Below are positions 35,311 to 43,366 of a stretch of DNA of 64,000 nt, piece after piece. The position numbers and the translations under genes were made by a program. The notes beneath the pieces are model-generated. The model was not told the origin of the DNA and did no database searches. It saw nothing but the letters and a program-made list of their open reading frames with translations. Source of the stretch: an uncultured Clostridium sp. (GTDB lineage Bacteria; Bacillota; Clostridia; Clostridiales; Clostridiaceae); the NCBI RefSeq assembly GCF_910588715.1, contig NZ_CAJURG010000001.1, positions 124,001 to 188,000 of the forward strand, given 5' to 3'. Position 1 is the stretch's first letter, and each line of letters starts with the position of its first letter.

Positions 35311-36591
35311 ATGAAAATACTATTTATAGCATGCTATTCACCATTAATTAACAATTCAGCATCTATTGAAACTTTACAATATTTAAATAATTTATCTAAG
35401 ATTTATGGAAACGAAGTTCATCTTTTAACTGTGAATTTTCCTAAAAATTCAATTTATTATGATGAATATATATTAAGTATGCTAGATAAAAATGTTAAGA
35501 TGCATATAATTTCAGGTGGAAAAATATTTGAGAAAATAATGCCTAAGAAATCTTCTAAAATAGAAATAAAAGACTCTATTAAAAACAATAAAAATTTTGT
35601 AAAGAATTTACTTAAAAAGGGTAAATCAATTATAGCAGTGCCAGATATGTATTTTAACTGGGCTAGATCTGCAAGTAAATACGGGATTGAACTACATGAA
35701 AAAGAAAAATTTGATGTAATGTTTTCAATGCATGAGCCACCATCAAGCCATATTTGTGCTTTAAAAATTAAAGAAAGATTTAATGATTTACCATGGGTTA
35801 CTTATTGGAGTGATCCTTGGCTTAAAGATTCAACTAGAGATAATATAAGTATAGCAAGAAGGAAATTTGAAGAATCATTTGAAAGAAAAATAGTTAAGCT
35901 TAGTGATAGATTTATATTTGTAACTAAAGCTAATAGAGATGATTATGTAAATTCCTATAATATTCCTATTGAGAAAACTTTTATAGTAACAAGAGGATAT
36001 GATGAAAATCAATATAATGAAATAAAAAGAACCTCTAATCCAAAGCTTATAAATAAAAATAAAATTAATTTTGTTTATGCTGGAGAAATTTTTTCAAAGC
36101 TTAGAGATGTTAATCCTTTTATAGAAGCATTAGATAATATTAAAAAAAATGATATTGAATTATATAATAAGTTAAACATTCTGTTTTTTGGTAATATAGA
36201 TGACATAAATATAAAAAATAAATTAATTAATGTTGAAAATGTTAATGTTTCACCTAGAATTCCTTATGATGAAGCATTAGGATATATGCTTAATAGTGAG
36301 ATTTTACTGTTATTTGGAAATAAAAATTCAAAGCAAATCCCTGCTAAAATATATGATTACTTTGGTGCAGATGGTCTAATTTTTATTATTCTTGGAGATG
36401 AAAATGACCCGATAAAGGATGTAATAGAAAATAAAAAGAAATGTATTGTGGTAAATAATAATTCTTGTGAGATTATAAATGGAATTAAAGAATTAGTTTC
36501 TATGGTTGAAAACAAAAAAAAGTATGGACCTATTGAAGAATATAAGTGGCAATATATTTCTAAAAGACTTAATGATATTTTAAAGGGGTAA
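35311..36591 (+). CDS. putative GT-B glycosyltransferase
   Basis: 426 aa. The overall shape is that of a GT4-like enzyme: N-terminal Rossmann half beginning MKILFIACYSPLINN, then VTYWSDPWLKD, the linker DRFIFVTKANRDDY and VTRGYDENQYNE, and a C-terminal half with NFVYAGEIFSKLRDVNPFIE. The C-terminal signature is weaker than in classic GT4, with IPAKIYDYFGADGLI where the donor-binding loop would be. Donor and acceptor unknown. AGGAGG precedes the ATG; it is in the same operon as murJ and the next glycosyltransferase. Confidence 0.7.
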   Translation: MKILFIACYSPLINNSASIETLQYLNNLSKIYGNEVHLLTVNFPKNSIYYDEYILSMLDKNVKMHIISGGKIFEKIMPKKSSKIEIKDSIKNNKNFVKNLLKKGKSIIAVPDMYFNWARSASKYGIELHEKEKFDVMFSMHEPPSSHICALKIKERFNDLPWVTYWSDPWLKDSTRDNISIARRKFEESFERKIVKLSDRFIFVTKANRDDYVNSYNIPIEKTFIVTRGYDENQYNEIKRTSNPKLINKNKINFVYAGEIFSKLRDVNPFIEALDNIKKNDIELYNKLNILFFGNIDDINIKNKLINVENVNVSPRIPYDEALGYMLNSEILLLFGNKNSKQIPAKIYDYFGADGLIFIILGDENDPIKDVIENKKKCIVVNNNSCEIINGIKELVSMVENKKKYGPIEEYKWQYISKRLNDILKG

Positions 36592-36596
36592 TTATT

Positions 36597-37742
36597 ATGC
36601 ATGTAATGTTTATACCTTCTTGGTATGATAATGATAGAAATAAGGTTCATGGAAGCTTCTTTAGAGAACAAGCAACAAAGCTTCAAGAAGCTGGAGTAAA
36701 AATTACTGTTGCATATAATGAAATTTGGCCATTAACCTTGATAGGGAAAATAAAAGAAAAAAGTGGTTTATATTTCAATATTGAAAAAGGATTAAGAACT
36801 TATAGGTATAAAAACTATAATTTTATACCTAAGCATCCATTAATGTTTAATATTTTTGATAAAAGAATGGAAAAACTATATAAAGAAATTGTAAAAAAAG
36901 AAGGTAAGGTTGATATTATCCATGCACAATCATCTTTATGGGGTGGAATAAGTGCTTCTTATATAGCAAAAAAATACAATATTCCTTTAGTTATAACAGA
37001 GCATTCTTCAATAAAGAGGGGAAAGTATGTAAGGGAAAGTTATTACAAAAGAATAGTTGATTCTTATAAAAGTGCAGATGCTATAATAGCAGTTGGAAAT
37101 GGACTTAAAAATGAAATAGAAGAATTAACAAATAGAAGAGATATAAAGGTTATAGGAAATTTAGTTGACTTATCGCTTTTTGATATAAGAGATATTAAAG
37201 ATAATAAAGATGAATTTATATTTTTTTCATTAGCATTTCTTGAGGGAGAAAAGGGGTTTGACACCTTAATTAAATCTTTTTCAAGGAAATTTAAAAATAA
37301 AAAGGCAAGATTAATTATTGGTGGTGATGGAAGTCAAAGAGAATGGCTAGAAGGCATAGCTAAGAGTGAAAATATAGAAAGTCAAGTTACTTTTGTAGGT
37401 GCTTTATCTAGAGAAGAGGTATCAAAATATATGAATAAGTGTGATGCTTTTGTTTTAGCTTCCAGGTATGAAACATTTGGAGTAGTATACATTGAAGCAC
37501 TAGCAAGTGGAAAACCTGTAATAGGAACCTTTAATGGTGGAGCAGAAGGTATAATAAATGAAAATGTTGGAATATTAACTGAAATAGATAATGTAGATAA
37601 ATTAAGTGATGCTATGGAATATATAGAAAAAAATTATAAAAAATATAACAAAGAAAGCTTAAGAAAATATTGTACTCAGAAATTTAGTTCTAATGTAATA
37701 ATAAATAAAATAATAAATGTTTATAAAGAATTAATGAAATAA
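36597..37742 (+). CDS. GT4-family glycosyltransferase
   Basis: A 381-aa enzyme of retaining GT4 type. N-terminal HVMFIPSWYDNDRNKVHGSFF is the acceptor-side motif and ASRYETFGVVYIEALASGKP contains the E-x7-E donor motif. VITEHSSIKRGKYVRE and NLVDLSLF are further family features. It starts 5 nt after the preceding glycosyltransferase, so the two are co-translated. It should extend a lipid-linked glycan or modify a cell-surface polymer; sugar specificity cannot be read. Confidence 0.85.
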   Translation: MHVMFIPSWYDNDRNKVHGSFFREQATKLQEAGVKITVAYNEIWPLTLIGKIKEKSGLYFNIEKGLRTYRYKNYNFIPKHPLMFNIFDKRMEKLYKEIVKKEGKVDIIHAQSSLWGGISASYIAKKYNIPLVITEHSSIKRGKYVRESYYKRIVDSYKSADAIIAVGNGLKNEIEELTNRRDIKVIGNLVDLSLFDIRDIKDNKDEFIFFSLAFLEGEKGFDTLIKSFSRKFKNKKARLIIGGDGSQREWLEGIAKSENIESQVTFVGALSREEVSKYMNKCDAFVLASRYETFGVVYIEALASGKPVIGTFNGGAEGIINENVGILTEIDNVDKLSDAMEYIEKNYKKYNKESLRKYCTQKFSSNVIINKIINVYKELMK

Positions 37743-37754
37743 GGGGAGTTTAAA

Positions 37755-38387
37755 ATGTATTTTAAAGATTATTCAATAGAAAAATTTTTATATGAATTAA
37801 AAACAGACTTACCATCACCAGGCGGTGGTAGTACTGCAGCTTTAGTATCAGCTTTAGCAGGTGCATTAAACACTATGGTGTATTCATTTACTATTGATAA
37901 AAAAGCCTTTGAAAAGTTAGATAACAATAACAAAGAAAAAATGATAAATTTAAAAGAAAAATGTGAAGAATTTATAAAAAAAAGTATTGCTTATATGGAA
38001 GCAGATAGAAGTACCTTTACTGATTTAATGAATACATTTAAGTTAAAAAAGGATACTGATGAAGAAAAAGTATATAGATTAAAAATGATAAAAGAAAAAA
38101 CAATTGCAGCTATGGAATCACCTTTAAATTTAGCAAAAGATTCTTTAGAGTTTTATGAAAATATAGAATTTGCAGTTGAGTTTGGAAATAAAAATTTGAC
38201 TTCAGATGCTGTAGTTGCAGCTGTGCTTTTACATAGTGCTATAGAAAGTGCTATAGTTAATGTATTTGTTAATTTTAATAGTTTAGGAGATAAAGATGGA
38301 TATGAAAACATTCCAAATGAGTGTTCAGATATAATAAGTTCATCACTTAATAAAAAAACAAAGATATTAAAATCTTTTGGAATATAA
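37755..38387 (+). CDS. cyclodeaminase/cyclohydrolase family protein (FchA-like)
   Basis: A 210-aa all-alpha protein with the family signature LPSPGGGSTAALVSALAGAL (residues about 20-39) and SDAVVAAVLLHSAIESAIVN near 155-175. Relatives are methenyl-THF cyclohydrolase (FchA) of acetogens or the cyclodeaminase half of formiminotransferase. No histidine- or folate-pathway genes are nearby; it is appended to the glycan genes, 12 nt from the last glycosyltransferase and before a strong terminator. Its role here is uncertain, probably one-carbon metabolism. Confidence 0.82.
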   Translation: MYFKDYSIEKFLYELKTDLPSPGGGSTAALVSALAGALNTMVYSFTIDKKAFEKLDNNNKEKMINLKEKCEEFIKKSIAYMEADRSTFTDLMNTFKLKKDTDEEKVYRLKMIKEKTIAAMESPLNLAKDSLEFYENIEFAVEFGNKNLTSDAVVAAVLLHSAIESAIVNVFVNFNSLGDKDGYENIPNECSDIISSSLNKKTKILKSFGI

Positions 38388-38434
38388 TTAAAATAAGTCA
38401 TAATAAATTTTATTTATTATGACTTATTTTAATT
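38388..38434. terminator. bidirectional terminator between fchA-like gene and pdaA
   Basis: TTAAAATAAGTCATAATAAA and TTTATTATGACTTATTTTAA, a 20-bp stem with T-tails on both sides. Confidence 0.93.
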
Positions 38435-38468
38435 TGAAATACTTAGGAAAAATTTTTATTAAAATAAA

Positions 38469-39269
38469 TTATTGATATTCAGGAAGTTCATTAAGAGATT
38501 TAAATTCATAACCATCAGCTCTAATTTGTTCTATTACAGTTTTTAAAACAGCTGTATTAGTTTTAGAAACTGCATGTATAAGCATTATACATCCAGGATG
38601 AACACCATTTGTAATTTTCTTGATTGCTTCTTCTTCACTAGGTTGATTATCAATAATCCAATCTTTATATGCAAAACTCCAAAAGATTGTTTTATAACCT
38701 AATTCTTTAGTTTTCTTTAGAGAGTTTACTGAATATTTTCCCATAGGTGGTCTAAAGAACTTAGGCATATCTGATCCAACAATTTCTTTATAAGCTGCTT
38801 CAACATCAGTAAATTCTGCTTTGAATTTTTCTGGATCAGTTATAGTAGCCATTGATGGATGGTGATTTGAATGATTACATACTAAATGACCTTCATCAGC
38901 CATTCTTTTTATAATCTCTGGGTTTTGAGTTATGTAAGGTTTAACTACAAAAAAAGCAGCAGGAACCTTTTCTTCTTTTAAGATATCTAATATTTTAGGT
39001 GTATAGCCATTTTCATAACCTTCATCGAAAGTCAAATAAATAACCTTTTCATTAGTATTACCTAAATAATATGCATCATACTTAGATAAAAGTTCAGTAG
39101 CTTCTTTTGGAGATTCAGGAAGTGTATCTTTACCTCTGTTTACAAAATACCAATTTAATTCTGAATCGTCTGAAGTTAAGGAAATAGAATGACTAAAGGT
39201 AATAGTAGAAAAACAGCTTATTGATAAAATTAAAGCTAAAATAAAAATAAATAATTTATTTTTTTTCAT
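38469..39269 (-). CDS. pdaA: polysaccharide deacetylase, PdaA-type (spore cortex muramic-delta-lactam synthesis)
   Basis: 266 aa with a secretion signal (MKKNKLFIFILALILS...). The NodB domain follows: YLTFDEGYENGYTPKIL has the PdaA-specific variant of the TFDDG motif, CNHSNHHPSM the HxxxH metal pair, RPPMGKYS the third motif and LIHAVS the catalytic His. PdaA deacetylates muramic acid so the delta-lactam of spore cortex forms; it is required for germination. A sigma-G-like promoter is seen upstream. The minus-strand gene is flanked by terminators and stands alone. Confidence 0.9.
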   Translation of the reverse strand: MKKNKLFIFILALILSISCFSTITFSHSISLTSDDSELNWYFVNRGKDTLPESPKEATELLSKYDAYYLGNTNEKVIYLTFDEGYENGYTPKILDILKEEKVPAAFFVVKPYITQNPEIIKRMADEGHLVCNHSNHHPSMATITDPEKFKAEFTDVEAAYKEIVGSDMPKFFRPPMGKYSVNSLKKTKELGYKTIFWSFAYKDWIIDNQPSEEEAIKKITNGVHPGCIMLIHAVSKTNTAVLKTVIEQIRADGYEFKSLNELPEYQ

Positions 39270-39297
39270 TATAAATCCTTCCTTTCATAAGTTATAT

Positions 39298-39327
39298 TAA
39301 TATGTTTTGTATATGAAAAGATATTAC
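39298..39327 (-). promoter_or_regulatory. possible sigma-G/F-type promoter of pdaA
   Basis: On the minus strand GTAATA, 17 nt, CATATTA. CATAnTA is the forespore -10 consensus and pdaA is a sigma-G gene in Bacillus; the -35 match is partial. Confidence 0.4.
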
Positions 39328-39387
39328 ACGTGGAAAAAGGAGGAATTTAAATAAAAATTAAATATTGACAATTTAGGGGGAGTTTAA

Positions 39388-40173
39388 TTGTATATACCAA
39401 ATAATATAAAAAGAATTATAGGAAAAAGAAATTTTAGTATTGATAGAATTGGAATGTCAGAGGCAAGTGTGATTTGTTGTGAAGATATGGTTCTTAAAGT
39501 AGAGAAAAGTTGTCTAGAATCAGATAATGAAAATAAAATGATGGAGTGGCTTTGGGATAAAATACCTGTTCCGAAAATTATATATTTAGAAAAATCAAAA
39601 AATAAAAATTATCTGCTTATGAGTAAAATAAATGGAAGAATGTCTTGTGAACCAGAGTTTTTAGAAAATCCTGAAGTGTTAGTGGATATATTAGTAGAAG
39701 GCTTAAGAATGCTTTGGTCAATAGATATATCTAATTGTCCCTGTAATAATTCAATAGAAAATAAACTTAAACTAGCTGAAGAACGTATTAAAAGCAAGCT
39801 TTGCTTTATGGAAAATGTAGATAAAGATACTTATGGTGAAAATGGATTTAATTCTCCAAATCAATTGTTAGAATGGTTAAAGAATAATAAACCAATTGAA
39901 AGTTATGTATTATCCCATGGTGATTATTGCTTACCTAATATACTTATAGATAATAATAAAATAAGTGGATTTATTGATTTAGGAAGAGCAGGTATAGCTG
40001 ATAAATATCAAGATATTGCAATATGTTATAGGAGCTTAGTTAATAACTTTAGTGGAAAATATGGTGGAAAAGTTTATGAAAATTTTAATACAAATATACT
40101 ATTTGAAAAATTAGGAATTAATCCGGATTGGAATAAAATTAAATATTATATGCTTTTAGATGAATTATTTTAA
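39388..40173 (+). CDS. APH(3')-like aminoglycoside phosphotransferase
   Basis: A 261-aa protein, the APH(3') length of about 264. K37 in VLKVEKS fits the ATP lysine. LSHGDYCLPNILIDNN has catalytic D179 and N184, and GFIDLGRAGIADKYQDIAI (D197) is the Mg loop. The C-terminus YYMLLDELF reproduces that of APH(3')-IIIa, whose final Glu and Phe carboxylates contact the drug. That suggests kanamycin/neomycin-type substrate binding is kept, though the native role may differ. The TTG start follows TTAGGGGGAG. No mobile element or composition change is visible, so it looks chromosomal and resident. Confidence 0.85.
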   Translation: MYIPNNIKRIIGKRNFSIDRIGMSEASVICCEDMVLKVEKSCLESDNENKMMEWLWDKIPVPKIIYLEKSKNKNYLLMSKINGRMSCEPEFLENPEVLVDILVEGLRMLWSIDISNCPCNNSIENKLKLAEERIKSKLCFMENVDKDTYGENGFNSPNQLLEWLKNNKPIESYVLSHGDYCLPNILIDNNKISGFIDLGRAGIADKYQDIAICYRSLVNNFSGKYGGKVYENFNTNILFEKLGINPDWNKIKYYMLLDELF

Positions 40174-40228
40174 TGATTTATTTTGTTATATTTTTAAATA
40201 CTATGAAGAATAAACAAATATTTTATCG

Positions 40229-40257
40229 TTGAAATTAAATTAGTTCTAGAGTATAAT
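40229..40257 (+). promoter_or_regulatory. ychF promoter
   Basis: TTGAAA, 17 nt, TATAAT, ending about 40 nt before the ychF start. Confidence 0.8.
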
Positions 40258-40295
40258 CTTAGAAGTATTAGTAAGGTCGAAAGGATGTTATATAG

Positions 40296-41393
40296 ATGAG
40301 ATTAGGGATTGTAGGACTACCAAACGTAGGAAAAAGTACATTATTTAATGCTATAACAAAAGCAGGAGCAGAATCAGCAAACTATCCATTTTGTACAATA
40401 GAGCCAAATGTTGGTGTTGTTAGTGTACCAGATAAAAGATTAGATGTATTAGAAAAAATGTATGGTACAAGAAGAAAGGTTTATACTGCTGTAGAATTTT
40501 ATGATATTGCAGGATTAGTTAAAGGAGCTTCAAAGGGAGAAGGATTAGGAAATAAATTCTTATCACATATAAGAGAAGTTGAAGCTATAGTACATGCAGT
40601 GAGATGTTTTGAAGATGAAAATGTAGTTCACGTTGAAGGTTCAGTAGATCCAATTAGAGATATAGAAACAATTAACTTAGAGCTTATATTTGCAGATTTA
40701 GAAGTTTTAGAAAGAAGAATGGAAAAAGGAGTAAAGCTTGCTAGATCCGGTGATAAAAAAGCTAAAGCTGAATATGAAATAATGGAAAAAGTTAAAGCTC
40801 ATTTAGAGGCTAATAAGCCAATTAGAACATTAGAACTAAATGAAGAGGAAGAAGTTTTTGTTAAGTCTTTATTTATGATAACTTCTAAACCAGTATTATA
40901 TTCTTGTAATATATCAGAAGATGATATGATGAGTGGAAACCTTGAAAACAAGTATGTAAAAATGGTTAGAGAATATGCAGAAAATGAAAATTCAGGTGTA
41001 GTTATTGTATGTGCTAAGCTTGAAGAAGAGTTATCAGGATTAGAAGAAGAAGAAAAGGCTGAAATGTTAGAAGAGTATGGTATAGAGGAATCAGGATTAG
41101 ATAAATTAATAAGAGAATCTTATAAATTATTAGGATTAATAAGTTATTTAACAGCTGGTGTTCAAGAAGTTAGAGCTTGGACTATAAAAGAAGGTACTAA
41201 GGCACCAGCGGCAGCAGGTAAAATTCACTCTGATATAGAAAGAGGATTTATAAGAGCTGAAGTTGTAGCTTATGATGATTTAGTAGAATGTGGTTCTGAA
41301 GCAGCAGCAAAAGAAAAAGGTTTATACAGACTTGAAGGTAAAGAATACGTAATGAAAGATGGAGATGTAGTAAACTTTAGATTTAACGTATAA
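40296..41393 (+). CDS. ychF: redox-regulated ATPase YchF (Obg-like)
   Basis: 365 aa, the exact family length. G1 GLPNVGKST, G3 DIAGLVKGASKGEG and the C-terminal TGS domain (VQEVRAWTIKEGTKAPAAAG, ending DGDVVNFRFNV) are present. YchF binds ATP rather than GTP and associates with ribosomes, with a proposed role in translation of particular mRNAs. Transcribed alone from the promoter above; ends with a terminator. Confidence 0.96.
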   Translation: MRLGIVGLPNVGKSTLFNAITKAGAESANYPFCTIEPNVGVVSVPDKRLDVLEKMYGTRRKVYTAVEFYDIAGLVKGASKGEGLGNKFLSHIREVEAIVHAVRCFEDENVVHVEGSVDPIRDIETINLELIFADLEVLERRMEKGVKLARSGDKKAKAEYEIMEKVKAHLEANKPIRTLELNEEEEVFVKSLFMITSKPVLYSCNISEDDMMSGNLENKYVKMVREYAENENSGVVIVCAKLEEELSGLEEEEKAEMLEEYGIEESGLDKLIRESYKLLGLISYLTAGVQEVRAWTIKEGTKAPAAAGKIHSDIERGFIRAEVVAYDDLVECGSEAAAKEKGLYRLEGKEYVMKDGDVVNFRFNV

Positions 41394-41414
41394 ACGTATA
41401 ATAGATATTTTAAG

Positions 41415-41443
41415 TAGGAACTGTTTTATCAGTTCCTATTTTT
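41415..41443 (+). terminator. Rho-independent terminator after ychF
   Basis: TAGGAACTG and CAGTTCCTA stem, 6-nt loop, TTTTT tail. Confidence 0.92.
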
Positions 41444-41818
41444 ATGAAAAATATTCAACAAATAATAATAAAAAAAGACTAATATCGCAAGTGATTTCAA
41501 AAAAATGTAATAAATATACCCCTTGCTATAGTTATACTTTAAAATAGGCAAAAGTATTGATTTTTCTAGGTTTAGTAAAAGAAAAAAATACTATTTTAAG
41601 TAAATATATCTTGAAGGAAAGAGAATAATTCTATAGAATATAATATAAGAAGATGATTAATTCCATTAAACCTAAAAGAATATGCATAAATAGAAAGGGA
41701 TATAGTAAGTATATAATCTTTAATTAAATTATTGTTACAAAGTTTAAGTAATTATCTTAAAATATCTTTAATTTAATTTATTCAAAAAATGCGATTTTAA
41801 AATTAAGGAGTTAGAAAA
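41444..41818 (+). other. 375-nt gene-free region upstream of rsmH, possibly a long structured leader
   Basis: No gene or clear promoter pair was found. Two inverted repeats are visible: TTAAAATAG (41539-41547) with CTATTTTAA (41591-41599), and TAGGTTTA (41567-41574) with TAAACCTA (41667-41674), which could interlock. The mraZ gene that often opens the dcw cluster is absent. AAGGAG lies just before the rsmH ATG. Confidence 0.5.
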
Positions 41819-42751
41819 ATGGAGTTTAATCACGTATCAGTTTTACTTAATGAATGTTTAGAAGCACTTAATATTAAAGAAAATGGAATTTATGTTGATG
41901 GTACATTAGGAGGTGCAGGTCATTCCTCTGAAATTTTAAAAAGATTATCAACTAAAGGACGACTTATAGGAATTGACCAGGATAAGGATGCATTAAAAGC
42001 AGCAGGGAAAAGGCTACAAAATTATTCAAATGTTACATTTGTACATAACAATTTTCATAATATAGGAGCAATCTTAGATGAGCTTGAAATTGAAAAGGTA
42101 GATGGAATTTTAATGGATTTAGGAGTTTCTTCTTATCAATTAGATGAAGGTGAAAGAGGCTTTAGTTATATGAAAGATGCGCCGTTAGATATGAGAATGA
42201 ATAGAGAAAATAGTTTCTCAGCCTATGATGTTGTTAATGACTATAGTGAGGAGGAGCTATATAGAATCATAAGAGATTATGGTGAAGAAAAATTTGCTAA
42301 GAGAATAGCTAATTTTATTGTAACTAGGAGAAGTGAAAAAAATATAGAAACTACTTTAGAGCTAGTTGACATAATAAAAGATGCAATTCCGGCAAAGGCA
42401 AGAAGAGAAGGACCTCACCCAGCAAAAAGAACTTTCCAAGCTATTAGAATTGAAGTAAACAGTGAATTATCAATTCTAAATAAGGCAATAGAAGATGGTG
42501 TTAATAAACTAAATAAAGGTGGAAGAATGGCTATAATTACATTCCATTCACTAGAAGATCGAATAGTTAAAAATAAATTTAGAGATTTAGCCATATCTTG
42601 TAGATGTCCAAAAGAGTTTCCAATTTGTGTTTGTGGAGAAAAAGCTAAGGTAAAAGTTATAACAAGAAAAGCAATAGATCCTACAAGGGAAGAAGTTGAA
42701 ATTAATCCAAGAAGTAGAAGTGCAAAACTAAGAGTAATTGAAAAAATATAA
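41819..42751 (+). CDS. rsmH: 16S rRNA (cytosine1402-N4)-methyltransferase RsmH
   Basis: A 310-aa SAM-dependent methyltransferase (MraW). VDGTLGGAGHSSEIL is the SAM loop, ILMDLGVSSYQLDEGERGFS the second motif, and RTFQAIRIEVNSEL and TFHSLEDRIVKN the family signatures. It methylates C1402 N4 in the decoding centre. First gene of the dcw cluster here; ftsL follows 39 nt downstream. Confidence 0.96.
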   Translation: MEFNHVSVLLNECLEALNIKENGIYVDGTLGGAGHSSEILKRLSTKGRLIGIDQDKDALKAAGKRLQNYSNVTFVHNNFHNIGAILDELEIEKVDGILMDLGVSSYQLDEGERGFSYMKDAPLDMRMNRENSFSAYDVVNDYSEEELYRIIRDYGEEKFAKRIANFIVTRRSEKNIETTLELVDIIKDAIPAKARREGPHPAKRTFQAIRIEVNSELSILNKAIEDGVNKLNKGGRMAIITFHSLEDRIVKNKFRDLAISCRCPKEFPICVCGEKAKVKVITRKAIDPTREEVEINPRSRSAKLRVIEKI

Positions 42752-42790
42752 TATATAAATATTATGAAAATTAGCAGGGATGTGAATAAA

Positions 42791-43267
42791 ATGGGAGTTA
42801 GGGAATATGATTATATAAGGGGAAATACAGCTTTAGCACCAGAGAGAAAAGTTAATACATTAGATGAAAAAAGAAATAAGAAGTTAAAAGATAGAGATAA
42901 GAAGGCTCATGAAAAAAGAAAATATCTTTTAGTTAGTGGTTTAAAAATTGCTACAATTATTTTTGCTTTAGGAGCTACAACATTATTTCTAGATGGAAAA
43001 GTACATGATCTTCAAAAGCAATTATTAATTTTAGAAGGTAATATGAAAGAGGAAGAAGATGTAAATGCAGCAATTAATGTAGATATGTTAAAATTTGCAT
43101 CATTTGATAAAATAAAAAGCACAGCAGAAAATGAATTAGGAATGGTTTATCCAAATTCTGAAAGCACTATAAGAATTGATATGTCAAAAGAATACTTTTC
43201 ACATTTAAAAAATGAGGAAAGCAAAAAGAGTGGTTTACTACAAAAAATTATAGCAGCATTTAGTTAA
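42791..43267 (+). CDS. ftsL: cell-division protein FtsL
   Basis: 158 aa from the ATG at 42791, which has AGGGATG at a normal distance; a longer frame from 42764 lacks a ribosome binding site. A basic N-terminal cytoplasmic region of about 50 residues, a single membrane helix (about LLVSGLKIATIIFALGATT) and a coiled-coil extracellular part (KVHDLQKQLLILEGNMKEEE) are visible. Sequence is poorly conserved, so the name rests largely on the place between rsmH and the class B PBP. It should join FtsB/FtsQ or the SpoVD complex. Confidence 0.75.
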   Translation: MGVREYDYIRGNTALAPERKVNTLDEKRNKKLKDRDKKAHEKRKYLLVSGLKIATIIFALGATTLFLDGKVHDLQKQLLILEGNMKEEEDVNAAINVDMLKFASFDKIKSTAENELGMVYPNSESTIRIDMSKEYFSHLKNEESKKSGLLQKIIAAFS

Positions 43268-43366
43268 TGAATAATTTGTAGAAGTATGGCACTAAGGTAT
43301 ATCTTAAGTAGTAGTATTTCAGACTCTAGTTATTCATTAATAAAATGCTCCTTGGAGGAGTTTAGT

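Noticed and set aside
39365..39370. Perfect TTGACA -35 box before the APH(3')-like gene
   Set aside because: The start codon is only 18 nt downstream, so no -10 and transcript start could fit before it.
42764..42790. Upstream start for ftsL
   Set aside because: No ribosome binding site before ATG 42764; the ATG at 42791 has one.
43286..43366. 27-residue extension of the SpoVD protein
   Set aside because: The extension has no ribosome binding site and no family match, and GGAGGAG marks ATG 43367.
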